A stretch of 64,000 nucleotides of DNA, from assembly GCA_017416155.1 (NCBI GenBank), contig JAFQDE010000019.1, positions 124,001 through 188,000 of the forward strand, read 5' to 3'. Each line of letters opens with the position of its first letter. Position 1 is the first letter of the stretch. Below the pieces are notes generated by a model. It saw only the letters and a list, made by a program, of their open reading frames with translations, was not told the DNA's origin and searched no databases. The position numbers and the translations under genes were made by a program. The DNA is from Tyzzerella sp. (GTDB lineage Bacteria > Bacillota > Clostridia > Lachnospirales > Lachnospiraceae). Below are positions 40,745 through 48,549 of the stretch, piece after piece.

Positions 40745-40754
40745 CTCACATTTA

Positions 40755-41102
40755 CTATTTTACTAATTCTTTAACTTTAGCTCTCTTACCAACACGATCT
40801 CTTAAGTAGTTGAGTTTTGCTCTTCTTACTTTACCTCTGCGGATAACTTCAACTCTTTCTACGTTTGGTGAGTGTAATGGCCAAGTCTTTTCAACGCCGA
40901 TTCCGTTAGAATTCTTTCTAACTGTAAATGTTTCTCTAGCGCCGCCACCTTGTTTCTTAAGTACTACACCTTCAAAAACCTGAATTCTTTCACGGTTTCC
41001 TTCTTTGATTTTACCGTATACTTTAACAGTATCACCAACGTTAAATGCAGGTACTTCTGCTTTTAATTGTTCAGCTTCAATTTTCTTAATAATATCGTTC
41101 AT
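40755..41102 (-). CDS. rplS: 50S ribosomal protein L19
   Basis: The 115-aa protein matches L19: [21 protein letters not shown], then [21 protein letters not shown], and [22 protein letters not shown]. It sits at the 30S/50S interface. The ATG at 41102 has a good RBS; the longer frame to 41174 does not fit homologues. The 93 bp upstream could hold an L19 leader, which I cannot confirm by eye. It is the last gene of the operon. Confidence 0.97.
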   Translation of the reverse strand: MNDIIKKIEAEQLKAEVPAFNVGDTVKVYGKIKEGNRERIQVFEGVVLKKQGGGARETFTVRKNSNGIGVEKTWPLHSPNVERVEVIRRGKVRRAKLNYLRDRVGKRAKVKELVK

Positions 41103-41195
41103 TGTGTGTGACCTCCTTATATTTTGGACGTTCTTAATACATTTTGTACCAGAGGACCATCTCTTTCTTCTCACAACCTCAAATATCTTACCACA

Positions 41196-41933
41196 TTACT
41201 TGGTATTTTGCAAGTGTTTTTTTGCCAATTCTTTTTCTTTTTCGCTAAGTTCTGCCTTCTCTAACAAATCTGGTCTTCTCTGTGCCGTTCTTATGATCGA
41301 CTGCTCTCTTCTCCACTTCTCTACATTTGCATGATGACCTGACAAAAGAATCTCCGGCACCTTTTTCCCATGCCATTCCTCAGGTCTTGTGTACTGCGGA
41401 TATTCCAAGAGATTATCCTGAAAGCTCTCGAACTCCGCTGACACATCATTATGAAGCACTCCCGGAATCAGTCGTGATATCGCATCAATCATGACCATCG
41501 CCGGAAGTTCACCGCCTGTCAGCACATAATCTCCGATGGAGACATAGTCTGTTACAATCTCTTCGAGCACACGCTCATCGATACCTTCATAGTGACCGCA
41601 CAGGAAAATAAGTTCTTGTTCTTTTGCGAATTCTTCTGCCATGCTTTGTGAAAATGTCTGTCCCTGCGGAGACAGGTAAATGACGCGCGGCTTACTTTGT
41701 GCCTTCTCCACTACAGATTGGTACGCACCATATACAGGACCTGCCTGCATGAGCATCCCTGCACCACCGCCGTAGGTGTAATCATCCACACGGTTGTGCT
41801 TATTCTCTGCAAAATCACGAATATTAATCGCCTCTACTGAAAGCAAACCCTTATCCTGTGCACGTCCAATGATACTTGTGCTCAGCCCATCCATCACCAT
41901 CTCCGGGAATAGTGTTAAGATATGAAAATTCAT
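41196..41933 (-). CDS. trmD: tRNA (guanine-N1)-methyltransferase
   Basis: The 245-aa SPOUT enzyme methylates G37 of tRNAs with SAM, preventing frameshifts. The trefoil-knot motifs are VIYLSPQGQTFSQ and LIFLCGHYEGIDERVLEE, followed by DYVLTGGELPAMVMIDAI. It lies 3 bp after rimM. Confidence 0.97.
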   Translation of the reverse strand: MNFHILTLFPEMVMDGLSTSIIGRAQDKGLLSVEAINIRDFAENKHNRVDDYTYGGGAGMLMQAGPVYGAYQSVVEKAQSKPRVIYLSPQGQTFSQSMAEEFAKEQELIFLCGHYEGIDERVLEEIVTDYVSIGDYVLTGGELPAMVMIDAISRLIPGVLHNDVSAEFESFQDNLLEYPQYTRPEEWHGKKVPEILLSGHHANVEKWRREQSIIRTAQRRPDLLEKAELSEKEKELAKKHLQNTK

Positions 41934-41936
41934 CGA

Positions 41937-42443
41937 CTACACCAACCCTTCCATGAGATGAATCACCATCTTACTAGTTTCGATATCCACATCCAAAATA
42001 CACTGTTTAATAGCCGGCAGCAATACTTCACCGTGCTCCAAGCTGTCGATGATATAGACATCATTTGCTCCTGTCTCAAGTACGTCCTTAAGCTTACCGA
42101 ATTCTTCACCCTCGTCAGTAAATACCGTAAGACCAATCATATCTGCAATAAAATATTCGTCCTTGCGAAGTTTTACTGCATTCTCTCTATCTACCAAAAG
42201 GCTTTTGCCCTTATATTTTTCAATGTCATTAATATTGTCGATTCCCTTGAATTTCAAAATTGCAAACTGCTTGAAAAACTTGACACTCTCAATCTCAAGC
42301 GGCATATGGTCTCTTCCTGTATCAAGGATGACTTTCTTTAATTTTTTAAATCTTTTTACATCATCAGTTGTCGGGAATACCTTCACTTCTCCGCGCACGC
42401 CATGTGTGGAGGAGATGACTCCCACCTGTAATAATTTCTCCAT
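41937..42443 (-). CDS. rimM: 16S rRNA processing protein RimM
   Basis: The 168-aa protein has the RimM barrel start ([21 protein letters not shown]) and a PRC-barrel at the C-terminus ([19 protein letters not shown]). It binds S19 and assists maturation of the 30S head. It sits between khpA and trmD, the standard order. Confidence 0.95.
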   Translation of the reverse strand: MEKLLQVGVISSTHGVRGEVKVFPTTDDVKRFKKLKKVILDTGRDHMPLEIESVKFFKQFAILKFKGIDNINDIEKYKGKSLLVDRENAVKLRKDEYFIADMIGLTVFTDEGEEFGKLKDVLETGANDVYIIDSLEHGEVLLPAIKQCILDVDIETSKMVIHLMEGLV

Positions 42444-42474
42444 ACGACTCCTTTTTAGAAAGCGAAGACACCGC

Positions 42475-42702
42475 TTACGCGATGTCTACGATTACCTTTT
42501 TGTCTTCCTTTGCTGCTGCAGCTTTTACAACGGAACGGATTGCTTTTGCAATTCTTCCCTGCTTGCCGATTACTTTACCCATATCAGAATCAGCCACTTT
42601 TACTTCAATCACAAGTGCCTTTCCATCTTCTTTCTCGGTAACAACAACTTCATCAGGATTATCAACTAATGCTTTTGCGATTACTTCAACTAACTCACGC
42701 AT
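42475..42702 (-). CDS. khpA: KH-domain RNA-binding protein KhpA
   Basis: The 75-aa protein is a single KH domain with [18 protein letters not shown] as the GxxG RNA-binding loop. KhpA with KhpB binds RNA and affects cell division and elongation in Gram-positives. It lies between rpsP and rimM. Confidence 0.95.
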   Translation of the reverse strand: MRELVEVIAKALVDNPDEVVVTEKEDGKALVIEVKVADSDMGKVIGKQGRIAKAIRSVVKAAAAKEDKKVIVDIA

Positions 42703-42731
42703 TACCTGTACCTCCTCAAATTTGGAGCAGA

Positions 42732-42977
42732 TTATTTCTCAATACCTGCCGCTTTGAAAATTTTTCCAACCATTTCTGTAGGTTGAGCACCATTGTTTAA
42801 CCATTTTTTAGCTGCTTCTTCGTCAACTTTGATTACACTTGGTTCTTTTGTTGGATCATAGTATCCGATTTCATCGATGAATTTACCATCTCTTGGTGAA
42901 CGTGAATCTGCTACAATGATTCTGTAGAAAGGAGCTTTCTTTTGTCCCATTCTTCTTAATCTGATTTTTACTGCCAT
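42732..42977 (-). CDS. rpsP: 30S ribosomal protein S16
   Basis: The 81-aa protein begins [20 protein letters not shown] followed by [22 protein letters not shown], the S16 signature. It is 30 bp upstream of khpA. Confidence 0.98.
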   Translation of the reverse strand: MAVKIRLRRMGQKKAPFYRIIVADSRSPRDGKFIDEIGYYDPTKEPSVIKVDEEAAKKWLNNGAQPTEMVGKIFKAAGIEK

Positions 42978-43020
42978 TTTTCTTTACCTCACAATATTTT
43001 TATTTGTTTTTATCTATGTG

Positions 43021-44379
43021 TTAAAAAGGAAGTCTGAACTTGCCTTTCTTACCACCTCTGCCACCCATCATACCAGGAAGCTGCTTCATCATCTTCTTCA
43101 TCTGTTCAAACTGTTTTACAAGACGATTCACTTCGCTGATATCCACGCCAGCACCTTTTGCAATTCTGCGTTTTCTTGATGGATTTAAAATGTCCGGATT
43201 ACGGCGTTCCTGCAAAGTCATCGAATAAATAATCGACTCGATTCTTGCCATCTGCTTTTCGCCTGCATCCATGTCTTCATCCTTGATTTTGGCATTTCCC
43301 ATCATGCCAAGACCAGGCATCATACTCATAACGCTTGAAAGGCCGCCCATCTTCTTCATCTGCTGCATACTCATCAGATAATCCTCGAAGTCAAACTGAG
43401 CTTTCTTCATCTTTCTCGTCATCTCTCTGGCTTGTTCCTCGTCGATGCTCTCACCTGCTTTTTCAATCAGGCTTAAAACATCGCCCATTCCCAAAATTCG
43501 AGAAGCCATTCTATCTGGATAAAACTGTTCTAAATCGGAAAGTTTTTCACCCATACCCACATAGAGAATCGGTCGTCCGGTTACTGCCTTAATAGAAAGC
43601 GCCGCACCACCACGGGTATCACCGTCAAGTTTTGTGACAATTACTCCGTCGATTCCGATTTTCTCATTGAAACTGTTCGCCACGTTAACCGCATCCTGAC
43701 CGGTCATTGCATCCACAACCAAGATTGTCTGATGCACGTCCACAGTTTCTTTAATCCCCTGTAATTCAGCCATCATGTCCTCATCAATGTGAAGACGACC
43801 TGCTGTATCCAGGATTACAATATTATGACCATTCTTTGCTGCATGCTCAAGTGCTGCCTTTGCGATATTGGCCGGCTTGTGGTTCTCTCCCATGGAGAAC
43901 ACTTCCACGCCCTGCTTCTCACCGTTAATCTGCAACTGCTTAATCGCAGCCGGGCGATATACGTCACAGGCAACCAACAATGGTTTCTTTCCTTTTAATT
44001 TGAATTTACCGGCAATCTTAGCGGTTGTTGTTGTCTTACCTGCACCCTGCAAACCTGCCATCATGATGACGGTTGTCGCCTGCCCCGGTTGGAGCTTAAT
44101 CTCGGTTGTCTCAGAACCCATTAGTTTCACAAGTTCTTCATTTACAATCTTAATAACCATCTGCCCCGGATTCAGTCCGTTCATCACATCCTGCCCAATC
44201 GCGCGCTCCTGAACGTCTTTGACGAATCCTTTGACAACTTTAAAGTTAACATCTGCTTCTAAGAGAGCCATCTTTACTTCTTTCAGTGCCGCTTTGACAT
44301 CATCCTCCGTAAGTCGTCCCTTACTGCGAAGATTCTTGAACACATTCTGAAGTTTTTCCGACAAACTATCAAATGCCAT
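43021..44379 (-). CDS. ffh: Signal recognition particle protein Ffh
   Basis: The 452-aa SRP54 GTPase has an N domain, G1 loop GLQGAGKTTTTAK at 109-121, G3 DTAGRLHID, G4 TKLDGD, and a Met-rich M domain (YLMSMQQMKKMGGLSSVMSM, then MPGLGMMG) that binds SRP RNA and signal peptides. The C-terminal Gly/Lys tail is short. It lies 1 bp after ylxM. Confidence 0.98.
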   Translation of the reverse strand: MAFDSLSEKLQNVFKNLRSKGRLTEDDVKAALKEVKMALLEADVNFKVVKGFVKDVQERAIGQDVMNGLNPGQMVIKIVNEELVKLMGSETTEIKLQPGQATTVIMMAGLQGAGKTTTTAKIAGKFKLKGKKPLLVACDVYRPAAIKQLQINGEKQGVEVFSMGENHKPANIAKAALEHAAKNGHNIVILDTAGRLHIDEDMMAELQGIKETVDVHQTILVVDAMTGQDAVNVANSFNEKIGIDGVIVTKLDGDTRGGAALSIKAVTGRPILYVGMGEKLSDLEQFYPDRMASRILGMGDVLSLIEKAGESIDEEQAREMTRKMKKAQFDFEDYLMSMQQMKKMGGLSSVMSMMPGLGMMGNAKIKDEDMDAGEKQMARIESIIYSMTLQERRNPDILNPSRKRRIAKGAGVDISEVNRLVKQFEQMKKMMKQLPGMMGGRGGKKGKFRLPF

Positions 44380-44380
44380 T

Positions 44381-44722
44381 CTATAACTCCTCTATAATCT
44401 CTCCTGAAATCTTTCTGATATCCTGTATCAATTGACTTTCATCCGTTTTTGCATCTTTTAAAAGTTCATTTATCTGATGTACCTTTTCCTTGATTGAAAG
44501 GAACTTTTCTACCAAGTGTAGCTTTGCTTCATATTCTTCTAATATCTTGTCGCATCGCTTCACCAAGTCGTGTACACCCTGTCTGCTGATTCCCGCATCT
44601 TTTGCGATTTCACTCAGGGATAAATCTTCTACGATGAATTGTTCATAGATTTCTTTCTGGTGTTCTGTCAATAATTCACCATAAAAATCATAGAGCAACG
44701 ATTGCTTTAAAATCTCATCCAT
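44381..44722 (-). CDS. ylxM: YlxM, DNA-binding SRP-associated protein
   Basis: The 113-aa protein is a sigma-4-like HTH (YGELLTEHQKEIYEQFIVED, then LSLSEIAKDAGISRQGVHDLVKR). YlxM is encoded just upstream of ffh in many Firmicutes and may modulate SRP. The ATG at 44722 has AAAGGTG; the longer frame to 44767 would begin at the promoter -35. Confidence 0.93.
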   Translation of the reverse strand: MDEILKQSLLYDFYGELLTEHQKEIYEQFIVEDLSLSEIAKDAGISRQGVHDLVKRCDKILEEYEAKLHLVEKFLSIKEKVHQINELLKDAKTDESQLIQDIRKISGEIIEEL

Positions 44723-44738
44723 TTTTATCACCTTTGCT

Positions 44739-44767
44739 ATCATAACGGATAAAAAATGGATTGTCAA
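44739..44767 (-). promoter_or_regulatory. Promoter of the ylxM-ffh operon
   Basis: TTGACA (44762-44767), 17-nt spacer, TATGAT (44739-44744) on the minus strand. The -35 lies inside the terminator hairpin of the upstream protease gene. The expected start is only about 10 nt before the ylxM ATG. Confidence 0.75.
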
Positions 44768-44786
44768 GTAAAAAATCTTGACAATC
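44751..44786 (-). terminator. Terminator of the subtilase gene, overlapping the ylxM promoter
   Basis: GATTGTCAAG and CTTGACAATC form a perfect 10-bp stem with an 8-nt loop, followed on the minus strand by CATTTTTTA. Confidence 0.78.
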
Positions 44787-44796
44787 TTTAAAAATT

Positions 44797-45633
44797 TTAT
44801 TTTAATAACTTTTCCACATTAATCATTCCTCTTCCCTGTCGAATTCTCGGAAGTTTTAAATCATTGCAACTATTCATAATCTTTTGCTTCACCTCATGAT
44901 TCGGCATATCCGGATACTTGGATAAGAGTTGCGCAATCGCACCTGTTACAATCGGTGTTGACATGGACGTTCCGTTTTTCGGCACATAGAGCTTGCCACC
45001 ATCTTTTTCCCAATTTGCATTACAGGAGAAAATACGTGTCCCCGGTGCTACCAAATCCGGTTTTAAGATATTTTCCGCTATAGACCCCTGCCCTGACTTG
45101 ATATGGTCATAAGAACCTACCGTAATGATTTTCTTATGCAGTCCCGGAATTGTTATGCTTCCTGTCTGTGGGCCAAGGTTTCCTGCGGCTGCTACCACAA
45201 CAATTCCCATATCCCACAGAAGCTCGACTGCACCCAGAATATAACGTGCACCCTCTTCGTTCTGTTTTGGTGCCATCCCCATAGATATATTGACTACCCG
45301 AATATTGAAACGCTCACGATTTTCTAATATCCAGCGAAATGCATTCATACTGTGAGTAACACTTCCGTTTCCGGTCTCATCTAGGACTTTTAGAACAATC
45401 ATTTTGCACTCCGGCGCCATCCCAATTCTATCTCCACCTATTATTCCGCAGACGTGCGTCCCATGTCCATTGTCATCATATTTTCCCAATCGTCCACCTA
45501 TAAAATCCCGATACACCCATATATGTCCATCCAAATCCGGATGCGCTGCCACACCGGTATCCATAACCACAGCGGTGCAACCTTTTCCAAGCCATTTACT
45601 CTGATAATGGACTATTTTCTTAACCCGCTTCAT
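44797..45633 (-). CDS. Intracellular subtilisin-like serine protease (S8)
   Basis: The 278-aa protein has the catalytic triad Asp25 (VMDTGVAAHPDL), His57 (DNGHGTHVCG) and Ser in NGTSMSTPIVTGA, with the oxyanion Asn in AAAGNLGPQTG. It has no signal peptide and only about 15 residues before the catalytic domain, so it is a cytoplasmic protease without a visible propeptide. Intracellular subtilisins usually carry a short inhibitory N-terminal extension with LIPY; that motif is absent here. Regulation is unknown. Confidence 0.92.
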   Translation of the reverse strand: MKRVKKIVHYQSKWLGKGCTAVVMDTGVAAHPDLDGHIWVYRDFIGGRLGKYDDNGHGTHVCGIIGGDRIGMAPECKMIVLKVLDETGNGSVTHSMNAFRWILENRERFNIRVVNISMGMAPKQNEEGARYILGAVELLWDMGIVVVAAAGNLGPQTGSITIPGLHKKIITVGSYDHIKSGQGSIAENILKPDLVAPGTRIFSCNANWEKDGGKLYVPKNGTSMSTPIVTGAIAQLLSKYPDMPNHEVKQKIMNSCNDLKLPRIRQGRGMINVEKLLK

Positions 45634-45772
45634 ATAATAATAGGTCCTTTTTTACTAGAATATGTGATTTCTTCTATTGCGTGCTTGATTAATGTTTGCA
45701 AAAATTTGGTAACAAGGATAAGCCTACCTACATAAGATTAAAGTGTAAATAAATATCACATGGAGGCTTATT

Positions 45773-46051
45773 ATGAGCGATTTAAGTGCAACAAACTGTG
45801 GATGCGGTTGTGTAAACGAAAGATCTAACGGATGCGGATGTGGATTTGGAAACAACTCTTGTATCTGGATCATCTTACTTCTTTTGTTCTGCGGCGGCAA
45901 TAGCTGGGGCTCTAACCGTGGCGGATGCGGATGCGACGATAGCTGTATCTGGATTATCATCTTACTCTTCTGCTGTGGCGGATTTGGCGGAAACGGCTGT
46001 GGTTCTAACCGTAGCGGATGTGGATGTGGCTGCGACGATATGTGCTGCTAA
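45773..46051 (+). CDS. Cys/Gly-rich 'chorion-like' protein with duplicated hydrophobic unit
   Basis: The 92-aa protein has about 20 Cys and many Gly. A unit SCIWIILLLLFCGG and SCIWIIILLFCCGG occurs twice, each preceded by a GCGCD- or GFGNN-type segment and followed by a GSNR(G/S)GCGCD stretch. Similar proteins in gut Lachnospiraceae are labelled chorion class high-cysteine proteins, with no known role. The hydrophobic units could insert in membrane and the Cys clusters could bind metal or crosslink. GGAGG precedes the ATG. Confidence 0.85.
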   Translation: MSDLSATNCGCGCVNERSNGCGCGFGNNSCIWIILLLLFCGGNSWGSNRGGCGCDDSCIWIIILLFCCGGFGGNGCGSNRSGCGCGCDDMCC

Positions 46052-46099
46052 TTTGTAGCTGAGTAGTGGGCAGGTCCTCGTGTCCTGTCCATGATCTCC

Positions 46100-46136
46100 G
46101 AAAAGCTTCTGCCTTCGTGGCGGGAGCTTTTCATAT
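46100..46136 (+). terminator. Terminator after the Cys/Gly-rich gene
   Basis: GAAAAGCT and AGCTTTTC form a stem (46100-46107 with 46125-46132) followed by ATATTTTG. A smaller G/C-rich hairpin (GGCAGG/CCTGTCC type) precedes it. Confidence 0.6.
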
Positions 46137-46187
46137 TTTGTGAAGTATTGTCATATATTTTTACAACGTTAGATTTATGGAGGCAAT

Positions 46188-46592
46188 ATGAACGATGATT
46201 TTTCTCACAGAATGACCCCCTTTGATGAGTACATATCGAATCAGCCATTGCAGATGATGAAGCTATTGATTCCGTTTTTGCCTCCGCAAAATCAACGCAT
46301 GTTTGCAGTGTATATAAAATTCCTCGAACTCCGTCATACGCTCTCTTTTTTTCGAGGCATGCGCCAGAAGGAGCACTCTCCGGAGAACATTTTTGATACA
46401 ATCAAACCCTATATGTCTCCGTCAGATACAGAATCCTTTGATCAGATAATGAATATGATGAGTATGATGAGCATGATGCAGGAAATGCAAAATATGTCTG
46501 ATGGAGAATTTGACCCAATGTCTATGATGGCGGGTATGTTTGCACAAGATGACAATACAAAACCACAGAAAGAAGGTGAATTGCATGATTGA
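46188..46592 (+). CDS. Unknown 134-aa Met-rich protein
   Basis: The protein has an N-terminal helical region (QPLQMMKLLIPFLPPQNQ, then LRHTLSFFRGMRQ) and a methionine-rich middle (IMNMMSMMSMMQEMQNMSDG), followed by an acidic tail. The family is not known to me. GGAGG lies upstream. It overlaps the next gene by 8 bp, so the two are co-translated. Resemblance to spore-associated helical proteins is only a guess. Confidence 0.75.
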   Translation: MNDDFSHRMTPFDEYISNQPLQMMKLLIPFLPPQNQRMFAVYIKFLELRHTLSFFRGMRQKEHSPENIFDTIKPYMSPSDTESFDQIMNMMSMMSMMQEMQNMSDGEFDPMSMMAGMFAQDDNTKPQKEGELHD

Positions 46593-46869
46593 CTGGTTGA
46601 ATGACCCTTTGCTTCAGGGCATGGATCCTCTGAAAATAGAACTGATTAAAACGGCGGCCGCGCAAGTAGACGGCAAGAGTAGCAAGTCATTGCCACCTAT
46701 ACTGATGTCACTCATTATGTCGGCTAATCGGAAGGGAATCCGCTTTTCATCCGAGGAAATGACATTGATTTTGAGTATTCTGAAGCAAGGAAAATCAGAA
46801 CAGGAGCAAAAGCAGATTGATAAGACCGTGGATATGGTTTCGTCCATGATGACAAAGTATCAGAAATAA
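46585..46869 (+). CDS. Unknown 94-aa helical partner protein
   Basis: It begins MIDWLNDPLLQGMDPLKIEL and continues KTAAAQVDGKSSKSLPPILMSLI. The second half is charged helix with KGIRFSSEEMTLILSILKQGKS. It looks like a small helix-bundle protein, possibly paired with the Met-rich protein encoded just upstream (8-bp overlap). AAGGTG lies before the ATG at 46585. No family recognised. Confidence 0.7.
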   Translation: MIDWLNDPLLQGMDPLKIELIKTAAAQVDGKSSKSLPPILMSLIMSANRKGIRFSSEEMTLILSILKQGKSEQEQKQIDKTVDMVSSMMTKYQK

Positions 46870-46885
46870 CTCAGGGGTAGTTTGC

Positions 46886-47209
46886 CTACCCCTCTATATC
46901 ATAGATGTCATCAAATCCAATTTTCGTATTCACAACCTTCAAAACTCTTGCCAATTTATCAATTCTTGACACCATACCTGTCTTTTTTAGATACTCTTGA
47001 TTACAAAAATAGATGACTGTAATTATATCATTCTTCTTTACTTTTCGAAGCTTCCTATCTAGCACCTCTGCATACTCTTCTGAAACCTCAGTTTTCGGAA
47101 CAACAATCTTCTCTTTTTTTCTAAGCGCCTCTGGATATCCTTTCAATGCTGCGAACGGCATAAATTGTTTTGCCCTGTCTTCTCGGCTCATCTTCGGTCT
47201 ATTCGCCAC
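46886..47209 (-). CDS. YolD-like protein, partner of the Y-family polymerase
   Basis: The 107-aa protein matches the YolD pattern: REDRAKQFMPFAALKGYPEAL, then KNDIITVIYFCNQEYLKKTG, followed by VSRIDKLARVLKVVNTKIGFDDI. YolD-like genes sit beside UvrX/UmuC-like polymerases in Firmicutes. Function unknown. It overlaps the polymerase 3' end by 11 bp. Confidence 0.88.
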   Translation of the reverse strand: MANRPKMSREDRAKQFMPFAALKGYPEALRKKEKIVVPKTEVSEEYAEVLDRKLRKVKKNDIITVIYFCNQEYLKKTGMVSRIDKLARVLKVVNTKIGFDDIYDIEG

Positions 47210-48464
47210 TTCTATGCCCTCCTATCTGTTGGTTTCGCTCTCTGGTAGTTGCACCCTCCTGTAAATTCATACCCTTTAGGATTGCATTCTTGCCAAACTT
47301 ATCTTTGATGTCAAGCATTGCCTTCTGCATCCGATGTTCACGTTCTACATCCTCAATGTTCGTAAAAAGGTCATATTGTTTGTATGCTTCATCTACCACA
47401 TTATTAAAAGTTACATTAAATCGCCGTATCGGAGTCTGTCTATCCATAATGTGCTCATACAACTCTACTACATAACTCATGATCTGTTTTGTTGAACTCG
47501 TTGTCACTGTCATGCGCACCGTACCATGTGCCGGTTTCTTTTCAAAATGTTTGCTATATCCAATATGGAGTGTGATGGAATCCGTCACCAGTCCCTTATC
47601 AACCAATTCCAAACACAGCAAATCCACCATCTCTTTTACAATAAGTTTCCCTTTCTCATAATCGCAATCACAACCAAGTACCTGCCCGCTACTGATGGAA
47701 TTGGACTGAGACTTGTAATTCTTAATATCCTCCATAAGCGTGGTTTCTCTTCCCCACGCGTGGTCTATGAGAAGTTCTGCATCCACGCCAAACAGTTTGT
47801 AGAGCATATCCTCATCTGCATGAGCAACCTCTCCCATTGTAGAAATCCCGATGCTCTGAAGTCTCTTCGCAACACCAGCTCCTACACGCCAAAATTCGGT
47901 AATCGGTCTATGGTTCCACAAAGTCTTACAATAAGATTCTTCATCCAATTCTCCAATGTGGTCTTCCACATGCTTCGCAGTGATATCTAATGCCACCTTC
48001 GCCAGATACAGATTCGTTCCAATGCCACAGGTTGCCGTAATACCGGTATTCCTATGGATATCATCCATAATCGCAATTCCAAGTTCCTTCGGTGTCATCT
48101 GATACATAGTTAGATAATTCGTAATATCGATGAAAACTTCGTCAATGGAATAAACGTGAATATCTTCTTTTGCAATGTACTTTAGATAAATCCCATATAT
48201 TTCCGCCGCATAATCGATATAAAGTTGCATTCGTGGCGGTGCCATAATATATTCAATATGTTTGGGTATTTCAAACACCCTACATCTTCCCGGTATACCC
48301 TGAGCCTTCATTGCAGGTGAAACCGCGAGACAGATCGTCTTATCGGTTCGCTCGGGATCTGCCACAACGAGATTTGTCTTTAGTGGGTCTAGGCCTCGTT
48401 CCCTACATTCAACTGAGGCATAGAACGATTTCAAATCAATACATATATAAACTCTATTACTCAC
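47199..48464 (-). CDS. UmuC/UvrX-like Y-family DNA polymerase
   Basis: The 421-aa translesion polymerase has YICIDLKSFYASVECRERG (Asp10), CLAVSPAMKAQGIPGRCRVF, HVYSIDEVFIDITNYL with the DE pair, GIGTNLYLAKVALDITAKH, and a little-finger domain. It begins at a GTG with AGGAG 7 nt ahead. A LexA box at 48533-48546 overlaps the promoter, so it is damage-induced. A leader hairpin lies between promoter and RBS. The UvrX/UmuC label is by similarity; DinB-type is the alternative. Confidence 0.93.
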   Translation of the reverse strand: MSNRVYICIDLKSFYASVECRERGLDPLKTNLVVADPERTDKTICLAVSPAMKAQGIPGRCRVFEIPKHIEYIMAPPRMQLYIDYAAEIYGIYLKYIAKEDIHVYSIDEVFIDITNYLTMYQMTPKELGIAIMDDIHRNTGITATCGIGTNLYLAKVALDITAKHVEDHIGELDEESYCKTLWNHRPITEFWRVGAGVAKRLQSIGISTMGEVAHADEDMLYKLFGVDAELLIDHAWGRETTLMEDIKNYKSQSNSISSGQVLGCDCDYEKGKLIVKEMVDLLCLELVDKGLVTDSITLHIGYSKHFEKKPAHGTVRMTVTTSSTKQIMSYVVELYEHIMDRQTPIRRFNVTFNNVVDEAYKQYDLFTNIEDVEREHRMQKAMLDIKDKFGKNAILKGMNLQEGATTRERNQQIGGHRSGE

Positions 48465-48484
48465 TTGAAACTCCTAACAAAAAA

Positions 48485-48510
48485 TGTCAGTAACTACATC
48501 GTTACTGACA
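48485..48510 (-). terminator. Leader hairpin of the Y-family polymerase gene
   Basis: TGTCAGTAAC and GTTACTGACA form a perfect 10-bp stem with a 6-nt loop and TTTTTT on the minus strand. It lies after the promoter and before the RBS, so it could terminate prematurely and limit polymerase expression. Confidence 0.65.
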
Positions 48511-48512
48511 CT

Positions 48513-48546
48513 ATTGTATCACTTTTGCATCGCGAACACAAGTTCG
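48513..48546 (-). promoter_or_regulatory. LexA box and promoter of the Y-family polymerase gene
   Basis: CGAAC-ACAA-GTTCG (48533-48546) is a canonical Gram-positive LexA box. It overlaps the -35 (TTGTGT, 48536-48541), with a 17-nt spacer to TACAAT (48513-48518) on the minus strand. SOS control is expected. Confidence 0.88.
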
Positions 48547-48549
48547 ATT

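Noticed and set aside
41103..41195. L19 leader RNA upstream of rplS
   Set aside because: The position fits, but I could not draw a convincing conserved structure by eye; a covariance search with the L19 leader model would decide.
45724..45960. Leftward Pro/His-rich frame opposite the Cys/Gly-rich gene
   Set aside because: It is the antisense of Cys/Gly codons and has no RBS or resemblance to known proteins.
48485..48510. TGTCAGTAAC palindrome as a further WYL-type operator
   Set aside because: It lacks the TGACA-N5-TGTC form and the 11-nt distance to TATAAT; a leader terminator with T6 fits better.
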